From the NCBI RefSeq assembly GCF_017357425.1, contig NZ_CP014571.1, positions 4,278,001 through 4,342,000 of the forward strand: 64,000 nt of DNA, written 5' to 3'. This DNA is from Arthrobacter sp. D5-1. GTDB lineage: Bacteria > Actinomycetota > Actinomycetes > Actinomycetales > Micrococcaceae. A program made the position numbers and the translations under genes. This document shows positions 8,585 to 17,461 of this stretch, piece by piece. How positions within the stretch are numbered: the first letter of the stretch is position 1; every line of letters starts with the position of its first letter. The notes beneath the pieces are model-generated. The model ran no database searches. It was not told the DNA's origin and saw nothing but the letters and a program-made list of their open reading frames with translations.

Positions 8585-9625
8585 GTGCTCTATCGTGACA
8601 GGGTGAGCTCAGATCAATCTGCACCAGCCCGTCCGCCTGTCATGGAGGACGTTGCCCGCGTGGCGGGGGTTTCCCACCAGACCGTTTCCCGGGTGCTGAA
8701 CAACCACCCCAACGTGAGTGCCAAGACCCGCGAGCGCGTTGAGCAAGCCATCACGGAGCTGGGTTATCGCCGAAACACGGCGGCACGCAGCCTGGTGACT
8801 CGACGCTCCCAAACCATTGGAGTCCTCGGCAGCGAGATGGCCCAATACGGTCCATCCCACACGCTCCTCGGCGTCCAGCAGGCGGCACGGGATGCGGGCT
8901 ATTTCGTCAGTGTCGCAGCCCTGCGCGAAGTGACGCCCGAGACCATCAAGGACGCCGTCGCCCACTTCATGGATCAGGGCGTTGACGGCATTGTGGTGAC
9001 CGTGCCCCACCCCGGCACCTTCGATGTCCTGAGGGACATCACCGTTCCAGTGCCCTTGGTGGCCGTAGGCTCAGTCGGCGACGAACACTTGAGCGGCGCC
9101 ACCGTCGACCAGCGGCAGGGCGCCAAGCTCGCCGTCGAGCACCTCCTTGAGCTAGGCCACCAGAGGATCGGCCATCTTTCCGGGCCGGCCGACTGGATTG
9201 ACGCCGCTGCCCGTATCGACGGCTGGCACGAGGCACTGAATGAGGCCGGACGTGAACCGGGATCCTTGATCGAAGGCGACTGGAGCGCTGAGTGCGGTTA
9301 CCGCGAAGGCCTGAAAATCGCCGCCGACCGTTCCCTGACGGCCCTGTTCGTGGCCAACGACCAGATGGCCCTCGGTGTCCTGCGGGCATTCAACGAGACC
9401 GGCGTGCAGGTACCCGGCGACATCAGCGTTGTGGGCTTCGATGACCAACCCGAGTCCGCCTACTTCATCCCGCCGCTGACAACAGTGGCTCAGGACTTTG
9501 AGGAACTGGGCCAGAGGTGCATCGGCCTGCTGCTGGACCGCTTGGAGAACGGCGACACCGTTTCAGCCGCCACCGTGACACCGCGTCTGGTCATCCGCGC
9601 CACCACGGCGCCGCTCGCCGGCTAA
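8585..9625 (+). CDS. LacI family transcriptional regulator (candidate arabinose regulator)
   Basis: A 346-residue LacI/GalR repressor with an N-terminal helix-turn-helix and hinge ('MEDVARVAGVSHQTVSRVLNN') and a periplasmic-binding-protein-like effector domain ending in '...TVTPRLVIRATTAPLAG'. It starts only 12 bases after xylB on the same strand, so it may be co-transcribed with xylAB. It lies directly upstream of araBDA, whose promoter holds a LacI-type palindrome, so it is the best local candidate to control arabinose genes. The first start is GTG at 8585. A second GTG at 8603 is equally plausible and no clear ribosome binding site decides. Confidence 0.88.
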   Translation: MLYRDRVSSDQSAPARPPVMEDVARVAGVSHQTVSRVLNNHPNVSAKTRERVEQAITELGYRRNTAARSLVTRRSQTIGVLGSEMAQYGPSHTLLGVQQAARDAGYFVSVAALREVTPETIKDAVAHFMDQGVDGIVVTVPHPGTFDVLRDITVPVPLVAVGSVGDEHLSGATVDQRQGAKLAVEHLLELGHQRIGHLSGPADWIDAAARIDGWHEALNEAGREPGSLIEGDWSAECGYREGLKIAADRSLTALFVANDQMALGVLRAFNETGVQVPGDISVVGFDDQPESAYFIPPLTTVAQDFEELGQRCIGLLLDRLENGDTVSAATVTPRLVIRATTAPLAG

Positions 9626-9665
9626 CGAACGAGTCCCGCTACTGAACCCAACCACGGGACAGCTC

Positions 9666-9694
9666 TTGACATCAAAGTTGTGAGCGCTAACAAT
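9666..9694 (+). promoter_or_regulatory. araBDA promoter with overlapping LacI-type operator
   Basis: TTGACA (9666-9671) and AACAAT (9689-9694) with a 17-bp spacer form a sigma-70-like promoter. The 16-bp near-palindrome TTGTGAGCGCTAACAA (9678-9693; 14 of 16 positions symmetric, CG centre) overlaps the spacer and the -10 box. Repressor binding there would block RNA polymerase. Confidence 0.7.
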
Positions 9695-9766
9695 TGCATC
9701 AGACCTTCTTCACTTTTCCACCCCGACCCCCGGCAATGAGGCCCTGGCCAGCCGGATGGAGACCCC

Positions 9767-11503
9767 ATGAATACCTCTGAATTCCTCCCGCTGGACGAGC
9801 AGTTCGTCATTGGCGTGGACTATGGCACTTTGTCCGGGCGCGCCGTCGTCGTCCGTGTATCGGACGGGGCAGAACTTGGCGGCGGCGTGTTCGAATATCC
9901 GCACGCCGTCGTGACGGAAACCCTCCCCGGCAGCAGCCAACGACTCCCCGCCGACTGGGCGCTTCAGGTCCCCAACGACTACCGCGACGTCCTGCGCAAC
10001 GCTGTTCCGGCCGCCGTCGCCGACGCCGGAATCAACCCGGCCAAGGTGGTGGGCATCGCCACCGACTTCACCGCCTGCACCATGGTTCCGACGACGGCGG
10101 ACGGCACGCCGCTGAACGAACTGGACCGCTTCGCTGACCGGCCGCACGCTTTCGTGAAACTGTGGCGCCACCACGCAGCCCAGCCGCAGGCTGACCGCAT
10201 CAACAAGCTCGCCGAAGAACGCGGCGAGTCCTGGCTTCCCCGCTACGGCGGCCTGATCTCCTCGGAGTGGGAGTTTGCCAAGGGGCTGCAGCTCCTTGAA
10301 GAGGATCCCGAAGTCTACGGCGCCATGGACCACTGGGTTGAGGCAGCGGACTGGATCGTCTGGCAGCTCTGCGGCAGCTACGTCCGCAACGCCTGCACCG
10401 CCGGCTACAAGGGCATCTACCAGGATGGAAAGTACCCGTCCGAGGACTTCCTGGCAGCATTGAACCCCGGGTTCAAGGGGTTCGTGTCCGAAAAGCTGGA
10501 ACACACCATCGGCCGTTTGGGCGATGCTGCAGGTTATCTGACCGAGGAAGCGGCTGCCTGGACCGGGCTTCCGGCCGGAATCGCAGTGGCCGTGGGAAAT
10601 GTTGACGCCCACGTCAGCGCCCCGGCCGCGAACGCCGTGGAACCAGGACAGCTCGTAGCCATCATGGGAACGTCCACGTGCCACGTCATGAACGGCGACG
10701 TGTTGCGCGAAGTCCCCGGCATGTGCGGAGTCGTGGATGGCGGCATCGTGGACGGCCTCTGGGGTTACGAAGCAGGCCAGTCCGGAGTTGGCGACATCTT
10801 CGGTTGGTTCACCAAGAACGGCGTACCGCCGGAGTACCACCAGGCAGCCACAGACCAAGGCCTGGGCATCCACGAATACCTGACCGAACTCGCGGAGAAG
10901 CAGGCGATCGGCGAGCACGGCCTGATCGCGTTGGACTGGCATTCGGGCAACCGCTCAGTGCTGGTGGACCACGAGCTCTCCGGCGTGGTGGTGGGCCAAA
11001 CCTTGGCTACCAAGCCTGAGGACACCTACAGGGCGTTGCTGGAAGCCACCGCTTTTGGCACCCGCACCATCGTGGACGCGTTCCGCGATTCGGGTGTTCC
11101 GGTCAAGGAATTCATCGTGGCCGGAGGGCTTTTGAAGAACACATTCCTGATGCAGGTCTACGCCGACATCACTGGCCTGCAGCTCTCCACCATCGGTTCC
11201 GAGCAAGGTCCCGCGCTGGGCTCGGCCATCCACGCAGCTGTCGCAGCCGGGAAATACAAAGACATCCGCGAAGCTGCAGCCTCCATGGCAGCAGCTCCCG
11301 GCGCGGTCTACACACCCATCCCTGAAAACGTGGCGGCCTACGAGGTCCTCTTCCAGGAATACAAAACCCTGCACGACTACTTCGGCCGCGGCACCAACAA
11401 CGTCATGCACCGCCTCAAAGCCATCCAACGCGCCGCGATCCAGGGCTCCTCACACAATGGCCCAGCGGCCCAGGCCAGCACTTTGGAAGGAGCCTCCGCA
11501 TGA
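9767..11503 (+). CDS. araB: Ribulokinase
   Basis: Phosphorylates L-ribulose in L-arabinose catabolism. A 578-residue FGGY-family kinase with 'IGVDYGTLSGRAVVVRV' at the N-terminus, the ribulokinase-typical 'GIATDFTACTMVP' and 'RPHAFVKLWRHHAAQPQAD', then 'AIMGTSTCHVMN' and 'FIVAGGLLKNTFLMQVYAD' in the C-terminal lobe. The length fits the family. First gene of araB-araD-araA-epimerase. Its stop overlaps the araD start (ATGA). Confidence 0.95.
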   Translation: MNTSEFLPLDEQFVIGVDYGTLSGRAVVVRVSDGAELGGGVFEYPHAVVTETLPGSSQRLPADWALQVPNDYRDVLRNAVPAAVADAGINPAKVVGIATDFTACTMVPTTADGTPLNELDRFADRPHAFVKLWRHHAAQPQADRINKLAEERGESWLPRYGGLISSEWEFAKGLQLLEEDPEVYGAMDHWVEAADWIVWQLCGSYVRNACTAGYKGIYQDGKYPSEDFLAALNPGFKGFVSEKLEHTIGRLGDAAGYLTEEAAAWTGLPAGIAVAVGNVDAHVSAPAANAVEPGQLVAIMGTSTCHVMNGDVLREVPGMCGVVDGGIVDGLWGYEAGQSGVGDIFGWFTKNGVPPEYHQAATDQGLGIHEYLTELAEKQAIGEHGLIALDWHSGNRSVLVDHELSGVVVGQTLATKPEDTYRALLEATAFGTRTIVDAFRDSGVPVKEFIVAGGLLKNTFLMQVYADITGLQLSTIGSEQGPALGSAIHAAVAAGKYKDIREAAASMAAAPGAVYTPIPENVAAYEVLFQEYKTLHDYFGRGTNNVMHRLKAIQRAAIQGSSHNGPAAQASTLEGASA

Positions 11504-12207
11504 GCACCCTCCTGGAATCCATTGCGCGAGTTCGCAGGGAGGTCTGCGAGCTGCATGCAGAACTGACCCGCTACGAACTGGTGGTCTGGACGGCCGGCAA
11601 TGTCTCGGGCCGGATCCCCGGGCACGACCTCATGGTCATCAAGCCATCGGGCGTTTCCTACGATGACCTCACGCCAGAGCTTATGGTGGTCACGGACCTC
11701 CATGGCACCCCGGTCCGGGGCATGAACACCGGAAGTGCCGGAACCGTGGACTGGGGCAACCCGGACCTCTCGCCGTCCTCCGACACCGCTGCCCACGCCT
11801 ACGTCTACAGGCACATGCCAGAGGTAGGCGGCGTTGTCCACACACACTCCACCTACGCCACGGCCTGGGCTGCGCGCGGCGAAGAAATCCCCTGCGTACT
11901 GACCATGATGGGCGACGAATTCGGCGGATCCATTCCCGTGGGGCCGTTCGCGTTGATCGGAGACGACTCCATCGGCCAAGGCATCGTGGAAACCCTCAAG
12001 AACTCCAACTCCCCCGCGGTCCTGATGCAGAACCATGGGCCGTTCACCATCGGCAAGACCGCCCGCGAGGCCGTTAAGGCAGCGGTGATGTGTGAGGAAG
12101 TGGCCCGGACAGTCCATATCTCCCGCCAACTCGGTGAGCCACTGCCCATCGACCAGGCCAAGATCGAGTCCCTCTACGACCGATACCAGAACGTTTACGG
12201 CCGCTGA
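11500..12207 (+). CDS. araD: L-ribulose-5-phosphate 4-epimerase
   Basis: Converts L-ribulose 5-phosphate to D-xylulose 5-phosphate. The 235-residue protein belongs to the class II aldolase/epimerase family. The Zn-binding 'GVVHTHSTYATAWAA' motif is clear, as is 'ALIGDDSIGQGIVETL' and a C-terminal His in 'QNHGPFTIGKTAREAV'. It overlaps araB by four bases, indicating translational coupling. araA follows after 54 bases. Confidence 0.94.
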   Translation: MSTLLESIARVRREVCELHAELTRYELVVWTAGNVSGRIPGHDLMVIKPSGVSYDDLTPELMVVTDLHGTPVRGMNTGSAGTVDWGNPDLSPSSDTAAHAYVYRHMPEVGGVVHTHSTYATAWAARGEEIPCVLTMMGDEFGGSIPVGPFALIGDDSIGQGIVETLKNSNSPAVLMQNHGPFTIGKTAREAVKAAVMCEEVARTVHISRQLGEPLPIDQAKIESLYDRYQNVYGR

Positions 12208-12261
12208 CGCGGTCAACCAGAAGCCACCTCGAAAACCCAAGAGCATCCAGGAGCCACTACA

Positions 12262-13797
12262 ATGCCCAGCGCCAACACCACATCCGCCAACACCACGTCC
12301 CTGGGTCAGTACGAGGTCTGGTTCCTCACCGGCAGCCAGCACCTCTACGGCGAGGATGTCCTCAAGCAGGTGGCAGCGCAGTCGCAGGAGATTGCCAACG
12401 CCCTTAACGCCAGCAGCGACGTCCCGGTCAAGCTCGTCTGGAAGCCGGTCCTCACCGATTCCGATTCCATACGACGCACCGCCCTGGAAGCCAACTCAAA
12501 CGACTCCGTGATCGGTGTGACCGCCTGGATGCATACGTTCAGCCCGGCCAAGATGTGGATCCAAGGCTTGGACGCGCTCCGCAAGCCGTTGCTGCACCTG
12601 CACACGCAGGCCAACAGGGACCTTCCCTGGGCTGATATCGATTTCGACTTCATGAACCTGAACCAGGCAGCCCATGGCGACCGGGAATTCGGATACATCC
12701 AGTCACGCCTCGGCGTGCCGCGGAAGACCGTCGTCGGGCATGTTTCCAATCCTGAGGTTGCCCGCCAAGTGGGGGCCTGGCAGCGCGCTTCGGCCGGCTG
12801 GGCCGCCGTCCGCACGCTGAAGCTGACCCGATTCGGCGACAACATGCGCAACGTCGCGGTCACCGAGGGCGACAAGACCGAAGCCGAGCTGCGCTTCGGC
12901 GTCTCGGTGAACACCTGGTCCGTGAACGAGCTCGCCGAGGCTGTCCACGGCGCCGCAGAGTCCGACGTCGACGCCTTGGTTGCCGAGTACGAGCGCCTTT
13001 ATGAGGTGGCTGACGAGCTGAAGACCGGCGGCGACCGCCACGAGTCGCTGCGGTACAGCGCCAAGATCGAACTGGGCCTCCGCAGCTTCCTGGAAGCCAA
13101 CGGTTCTGCAGCGTTCACCACGTCCTTCGAAGACCTGGGCGAACTGCGCCAACTCCCCGGCATGGCTGTCCAGCGCCTCATGGCCGACGGTTACGGCTTC
13201 GGCGCCGAGGGCGACTGGAAGACCGCCATCCTGGTACGCGCCGCCAAGGTCATGGGTGGCGACCTGCCCGGAGGCGCGTCGCTCATGGAGGACTACACAT
13301 ACCACCTGGAACCGGGCAGCGAGAAGATCCTGGGCGCCCACATGCTGGAGGTCTGCCCTTCGCTGACCGCCTCAAAGCCGCGCGTTGAGATCCACCCGCT
13401 GGGAATCGGCGGCAAGGAAGACCCCGTCCGCATGGTGTTCGACACCGACGCCGGTCCCGGCATCGTGGTTGCGCTCTCCGACATGCGTGATCGGTTCCGC
13501 CTGGTGGCCAACGTGGTGGACGTCGTCGACCTCGACCAGCCGCTGCCCAACCTGCCGGTGGCCCGTGCGCTGTGGGAGCCGAAACCCAACTTCTCCACGT
13601 CTGCCGCCGCGTGGCTCACCGCCGGAGCGGCGCACCACACGGTATTGTCCACGCAGGTGGGCCTGGACGTGTTCGAGGACTTCGCCGAAATCGCCAAGAC
13701 CGAACTCCTCACCATCGACGAAAGCACCACCATCAAACAGTTCAAGAAAGAGCTCAATTGGAACGCCGCATACTACAAGCTGGCCGGCGGCCTGTGA
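12262..13797 (+). CDS. araA: L-arabinose isomerase
   Basis: Isomerises L-arabinose to L-ribulose. The 511-residue length fits the roughly 500-residue AraA family. Diagnostic segments include '[21 protein letters not shown]' near the N-terminus, '[12 protein letters not shown]', '[15 protein letters not shown]' and '[28 protein letters not shown]', which hold the conserved metal-site Glu and His residues. An AGGAGCC lies eight bases before the ATG. Its stop overlaps the GTG of the epimerase gene. Confidence 0.96.
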   Translation: MPSANTTSANTTSLGQYEVWFLTGSQHLYGEDVLKQVAAQSQEIANALNASSDVPVKLVWKPVLTDSDSIRRTALEANSNDSVIGVTAWMHTFSPAKMWIQGLDALRKPLLHLHTQANRDLPWADIDFDFMNLNQAAHGDREFGYIQSRLGVPRKTVVGHVSNPEVARQVGAWQRASAGWAAVRTLKLTRFGDNMRNVAVTEGDKTEAELRFGVSVNTWSVNELAEAVHGAAESDVDALVAEYERLYEVADELKTGGDRHESLRYSAKIELGLRSFLEANGSAAFTTSFEDLGELRQLPGMAVQRLMADGYGFGAEGDWKTAILVRAAKVMGGDLPGGASLMEDYTYHLEPGSEKILGAHMLEVCPSLTASKPRVEIHPLGIGGKEDPVRMVFDTDAGPGIVVALSDMRDRFRLVANVVDVVDLDQPLPNLPVARALWEPKPNFSTSAAAWLTAGAAHHTVLSTQVGLDVFEDFAEIAKTELLTIDESTTIKQFKKELNWNAAYYKLAGGL

Positions 13798-14690
13798 GCA
13801 CTGAATTCACGCTGAGCGCGGGCGGTTACACGGCAGTTGTCACCGCCCGCGCGGCCGCGCTGCGCATCCTGCAGTTTGAAGGCCGGGACCTCGTGGTCCC
13901 GTTTCCTGAGGGCGGCCCCATCCCGGATTACCGCGGCATCATTGCCGCGCCGTGGCCCAACAGGATTGCTGACGGCAAGTACAGCTTCGACGGCGTCGAG
14001 CATCACTTGCCGGTCAACGAACCTGAGCGGGAAACAGCGCTGCACGGCCTCGCCTTCCCGCTCGACTGGACGTTGAAAGAGTCCGACGCCGGTTCGCTCA
14101 CCTTGACGTGCACGGTGGGGCCAACGGCGGGCTACCCCTTCGTGCTGGAACTTGAGGCGCGGTACACGCTGGACGACGCCGGGCTTCACACCTCGGTCAC
14201 AGCCCGGAACGCCGCCGACGTCGCCGCTCCCTACGGCGTGTGCCCGCACCCTTACCTGGTGGCAGGTTCCTCACCGCTGGATGAGTGGCTTCTCGAGTTT
14301 TCAGCCGACTCTTTCCTGGAAGTCACCCCGGACAGGCTCCTGCCCATTGGCGTCCTGCCAGTTGACGGCCACGCTTTCGACTTCCGTTCAGCGCGCGCCA
14401 TCGGCAGCACCGAAATCGACCACGCCTTCACCGGAATAACGTTCGACGGCGGGCTGGCGCGGCTTTCCGTGCGGGACCCGGCGGGCACCGGCGTCGGAAT
14501 GTCGTGGGACGAAAGCTGCCCGTGGCTGCAGATCCACACGGCTGACAAGCCGGAACCGATCCCGGGCCGGATCGGCCTTGCCGTGGAACCCATGACCTGT
14601 CCTCCGGATGCCTTCAACAGCGGCACGGACCTGATCCGCCTGGAACCTGGCGCGTCCCACAAGGCGTCCTGGAGCATGTACGCCCTGTAG
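13794..14690 (+). CDS. Aldose 1-epimerase (galactose mutarotase-like)
   Basis: A 298-residue protein of the aldose 1-epimerase family, interconverting alpha and beta anomers of free sugars before isomerisation. Visible family segments are '[19 protein letters not shown]', '[13 protein letters not shown]' (catalytic-type His), '[11 protein letters not shown]' (second His) and '[15 protein letters not shown]' (catalytic Glu region). The start is the GTG at 13794 that overlaps the araA stop (GTGA). The frame is open upstream inside araA, but that part is a shadow. As the last gene of the ara operon it probably acts on L-arabinose. Confidence 0.9.
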   Translation: MSTEFTLSAGGYTAVVTARAAALRILQFEGRDLVVPFPEGGPIPDYRGIIAAPWPNRIADGKYSFDGVEHHLPVNEPERETALHGLAFPLDWTLKESDAGSLTLTCTVGPTAGYPFVLELEARYTLDDAGLHTSVTARNAADVAAPYGVCPHPYLVAGSSPLDEWLLEFSADSFLEVTPDRLLPIGVLPVDGHAFDFRSARAIGSTEIDHAFTGITFDGGLARLSVRDPAGTGVGMSWDESCPWLQIHTADKPEPIPGRIGLAVEPMTCPPDAFNSGTDLIRLEPGASHKASWSMYAL

Positions 14691-14694
14691 CTAC

Positions 14695-14760
14695 CCCAAC
14701 TAAGTCGCAGTCAGGCGCTTTTTGAGCGGTCAGAATGCGCTTAAATGCGACTCAGTTGGG
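14695..14760. repeat. 66-bp imperfect palindromic element, copy A
   Basis: One of four dispersed elements of exactly 66 bp. Outer arms CCCAACTAAGTCGCA (14695-14709) and TGCGACTCAGTTGGG (14746-14760) pair at 14 of 15 positions. The core is TGAGCGGTCA. It starts four bases after the epimerase stop, and its right end supplies the last two codons and the TGA stop of the convergent LacI gene. Confidence 0.85.
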
Positions 14761-15768
14761 TGAACCGGCCGTGCTTTGGCGAACCACCAATTCCGGAGTG
14801 AACACCACTGCCCGGTGCTTGGTCCCGCCGTTGTCCTGCTCCTCGGCGAGCAACTCGATCGCCGTCCGGCCCAGCGCCTCGGTGGGCTGCCGGATGGAAG
14901 ACAGCGGCACCACTGCGGAGATGGCGAAGTCGATGTCGTCGTAACCAATGAGCGCGATGTCCTCGGGAATTTTCACCGTGCGCAACATGGTCAGCGACTG
15001 CATGACGCCGAGCGCCAGAAGGTCGTTGGAGCAGAAAACCGCCTCAGGCCGAAGCTCCGGGGCGCGTTCCACCAGGCCGTTACCCACCTGTCGGCCTGCA
15101 AGGACGGTCTGCCCGGCGGAATCCAGCACCTCAACGCTGGCCCCCGGCACCTCGGCCACGGCGCGCTGTGCGCCCTTGAGCCGGCTCGCCACCTGGCGGA
15201 TGGAGGGCGTGCCAACAAAAGCCAGACGACGGCGGCCCAGCTCCAATAGGTGCTTGGCGGCCAGATACCCGCCTTCCTGGTCATCCACGGACACTGAGCT
15301 GCAACGATCGGTGTCTGCAAGTTCGTCCACCAACACAGTGGGGACGCCGCGTTCGCGCAGGGTGTCGATGCGCTCCCGCACATCACCCACGGGGGAGATG
15401 AGCAGGCCCTGGACGCGCTGCTCCTGGAAAAGGTCCATGTAATGCGCTTCGCGGGAGGAGTCCTGCCCGCTGTCACCCACCAGCACCACACTCCCAAGCG
15501 CCGTAGCTGCATCTTCCGCGGCACGGGCCACCGAGGAGAAGAAGGGGTTTCCCACGTCCAGCACAATCAGGCCGATGGTCCTGCTCTGCCCGGCGCGGAG
15601 CTGGCGGGCGGCGTCATTGCGCACAAAGCCCAGTTCCGCGATGGACTTGAGGACACGTTCCTTGGTTCGTTGCGACACACGATCCGGATAGTTGAGCACA
15701 TTGGAAACAGTTCCCACTGCTACCTGGGCGTGGGTTGCAACGTCTTTGATGCTGGCTGTCTGGGACAT
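14752..15768 (-). CDS. LacI family transcriptional regulator (candidate rhamnose regulator)
   Basis: A 338-residue LacI/GalR regulator with the HTH and hinge 'SIKDVATHAQVAVGTVSNVLNYPDRVS' at the N-terminus and an effector domain with 'TIGLIVLDVGNPFFSSVARAAEDAA'. It is divergent from the rhamnose operon with an inverted repeat in between, so it probably represses that operon in the absence of rhamnose or a derivative. The start at 15768 is chosen because GGAAAG lies just before it and the family HTH begins soon after. An in-frame ATG at 15819 would add 17 unconserved residues. The last codons and the stop lie inside a 66-bp repeat. Confidence 0.88.
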   Translation of the reverse strand: MSQTASIKDVATHAQVAVGTVSNVLNYPDRVSQRTKERVLKSIAELGFVRNDAARQLRAGQSRTIGLIVLDVGNPFFSSVARAAEDAATALGSVVLVGDSGQDSSREAHYMDLFQEQRVQGLLISPVGDVRERIDTLRERGVPTVLVDELADTDRCSSVSVDDQEGGYLAAKHLLELGRRRLAFVGTPSIRQVASRLKGAQRAVAEVPGASVEVLDSAGQTVLAGRQVGNGLVERAPELRPEAVFCSNDLLALGVMQSLTMLRTVKIPEDIALIGYDDIDFAISAVVPLSSIRQPTEALGRTAIELLAEEQDNGGTKHRAVVFTPELVVRQSTAGSPN

Positions 15769-15840
15769 GCTTTCCGATCTCCGTTGGCTGACGTCAATGT
15801 GCTGGAAACGCCTTGACACCCTCCCGTTTCCGAGGGTAAT

Positions 15841-15868
15841 TTGAATCGTAACAAATGAAACGATTCAA
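15841..15868. promoter_or_regulatory. Inverted repeat in the divergent LacI/rhamnose-operon region
   Basis: TTGAATCGT (15841-15849) and ACGATTCAA (15860-15868) are perfect 9-bp arms around a 10-bp spacer, 26 bases before the mutarotase start. The right part also reads TGAAACGATTCA, a CG-centred near-palindrome of LacI-operator type. Likely binding site of the divergent regulator. Confidence 0.6.
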
Positions 15869-15894
15869 AGACGAGTGACCCTGGAGAACCGCAC

Positions 15895-16296
15895 ATGAGG
15901 GTTTGTTTCCGCTCTTCAGTCCAGCCGGAACTGATGACCGAGTACAAGCAGCGCCACGCCGCCGTATGGCCGGAGATGCTGTCCGCACTGAAAGAAGCAG
16001 GGTGGAACAACTACTCACTGTTCCTCGCTCCGGACGGCCAACTCATCGGCTATTTGGAATGCGAAGACTACGAGGCAGCCCAGGCCCGCATGGCGCTCAC
16101 CAAGGTCAACGCCCGCTGGCAGGCGGAAATGGCAACCCTCTTCGCGAACAGCGACGTCCCGCCGGACCAGGGTTTTGAAATCGTCGAAGAAGTTTTCAAC
16201 CTCGAAGACCAGCTTGCGGCCGTGGGCATCGTCACAGATACGCCCGGTGCCACACACATAGACAAAGACCCAGCCAAGCAAAAGGAACAAGCATGA
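15895..16296 (+). CDS. rhaM: L-rhamnose mutarotase
   Basis: Interconverts the anomers of L-rhamnose, giving the form used by the isomerase. The 133-residue protein is slightly longer than E. coli RhaM (about 104) because of a C-terminal extension after 'VEEVFNL'. The signature 'YKQRHAAVWPEM' is present, with His21 in the place of the catalytic His of E. coli RhaM. TGGAGAA lies upstream of the ATG. Its stop overlaps the next start (ATGA). Confidence 0.93.
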   Translation: MRVCFRSSVQPELMTEYKQRHAAVWPEMLSALKEAGWNNYSLFLAPDGQLIGYLECEDYEAAQARMALTKVNARWQAEMATLFANSDVPPDQGFEIVEEVFNLEDQLAAVGIVTDTPGATHIDKDPAKQKEQA

Positions 16297-17459
16297 ACAC
16301 CACAGAATCGGCCCTGGGCCGTCTGGGAGAACTGGCCATTGAAGTGCCGTCCTGGGCCTACGGAAATTCCGGGACCCGGTTCAAGGTCTTCGGCACCCCG
16401 GGTACTCCACGCACCGTCCAGGAAAAGATCGCCGACGCCGCCAAGGTCCACGAGCTCACCGGACTGGCCCCCACTGTGGCCCTGCACATTCCGTGGGACA
16501 AAGTGGATGACTACGCAGCACTGCGTGAGTACGCTGCGGGGCTGGGCGTTGGACTGGGCACCATCAACTCCAACACTTTCCAGGATGACGAGTACAAGTT
16601 CGGCTCCCTGACCTCCTCCAACGAGTCCGTCCGTCGCCGCGCCATCGATCACCACCTGGAATGCATTGAGATTATGCACGCCACCGGTTCCCAGGATCTG
16701 AAGATCTGGCTGGCCGACGGGACCAACTACCCGGGCCAGGACGATATCCGTGGCCGTCAGGACCGACTGGCGGAGTCCCTCCAGGAGATCTACGCAGGCC
16801 TCGGCGACGAGCAGCGCCTGGTTCTGGAGTACAAGTTCTTCGAGCCCGCTTTTTACCACACCGATGTTCCGGACTGGGGTACCTCGTACGCGCAGACCCT
16901 CGCCCTGGGTGAGAAAGCGTTCGTTTGCCTGGATACCGGCCACCACGCCCCGGGCACCAACATCGAGTTCATCGTGATGCAGCTCCTGCGGCTGGGCAAG
17001 CTGGGTTCGTTCGACTTCAACTCCCGCTTCTACGCCGACGATGACCTGATCGTGGGCGCGGCTGATCCGTTCCAGCTGTTCCGCATCATGCACGAGGTCA
17101 TCCGTGGCGGCGGTTTCGGCAAGGATTCCGGTGTCGCCCTGATGCTGGACCAGTGCCACAACCTTGAAGAGAAGATCCCGGGCCAGATCCGCTCGGTGCT
17201 CAACGTCCAGGAAATGACGGCCCGCGCGTTGCTCGTAGATACCGCAGCGCTCTCCGAAGCCCAGCGTGCCGGCGATGTCCTGGCCGCCAACGGCATCTTC
17301 AACGATGCCTTCTACACGGATGTCCGCCCGGCCTTGGCCGAGTGGCGCGAGTCCCGCGGCCTGCCCGCCGACCCGATGGCCGCCTACAAGGCCAGCGGAT
17401 ACCAGAAGAAGATCAACGAGGACCGCGCAGGCGGCCAACAAGCCGGATGGGGCGCATAA
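16293..17459 (+). CDS. rhaI: L-rhamnose isomerase
   Basis: Converts L-rhamnose to L-rhamnulose. The 388-residue TIM-barrel protein resembles the Pseudomonas stutzeri-type RhaI and the rhizobial type rather than E. coli RhaA. Conserved stretches are 'VALHIPWDKVDDYAALREYA', 'KIWLADGTNYPGQDD', 'LVLEYKFFEPAFYHTDVPDWGTS' (metal-site Glu and His) and 'DTGHHAPGTNIEFIV'. It is coupled to the mutarotase by a four-base overlap and followed after two bases by the aldolase/dehydrogenase. Confidence 0.93.
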   Translation: MNTTESALGRLGELAIEVPSWAYGNSGTRFKVFGTPGTPRTVQEKIADAAKVHELTGLAPTVALHIPWDKVDDYAALREYAAGLGVGLGTINSNTFQDDEYKFGSLTSSNESVRRRAIDHHLECIEIMHATGSQDLKIWLADGTNYPGQDDIRGRQDRLAESLQEIYAGLGDEQRLVLEYKFFEPAFYHTDVPDWGTSYAQTLALGEKAFVCLDTGHHAPGTNIEFIVMQLLRLGKLGSFDFNSRFYADDDLIVGAADPFQLFRIMHEVIRGGGFGKDSGVALMLDQCHNLEEKIPGQIRSVLNVQEMTARALLVDTAALSEAQRAGDVLAANGIFNDAFYTDVRPALAEWRESRGLPADPMAAYKASGYQKKINEDRAGGQQAGWGA

Positions 17460-17461
17460 GC

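Noticed and set aside
13572..13793. Longer start for the aldose 1-epimerase
   Set aside because: The upstream part lies within araA in another frame. The GTG at 13794 overlaps the araA stop and fits the family start.
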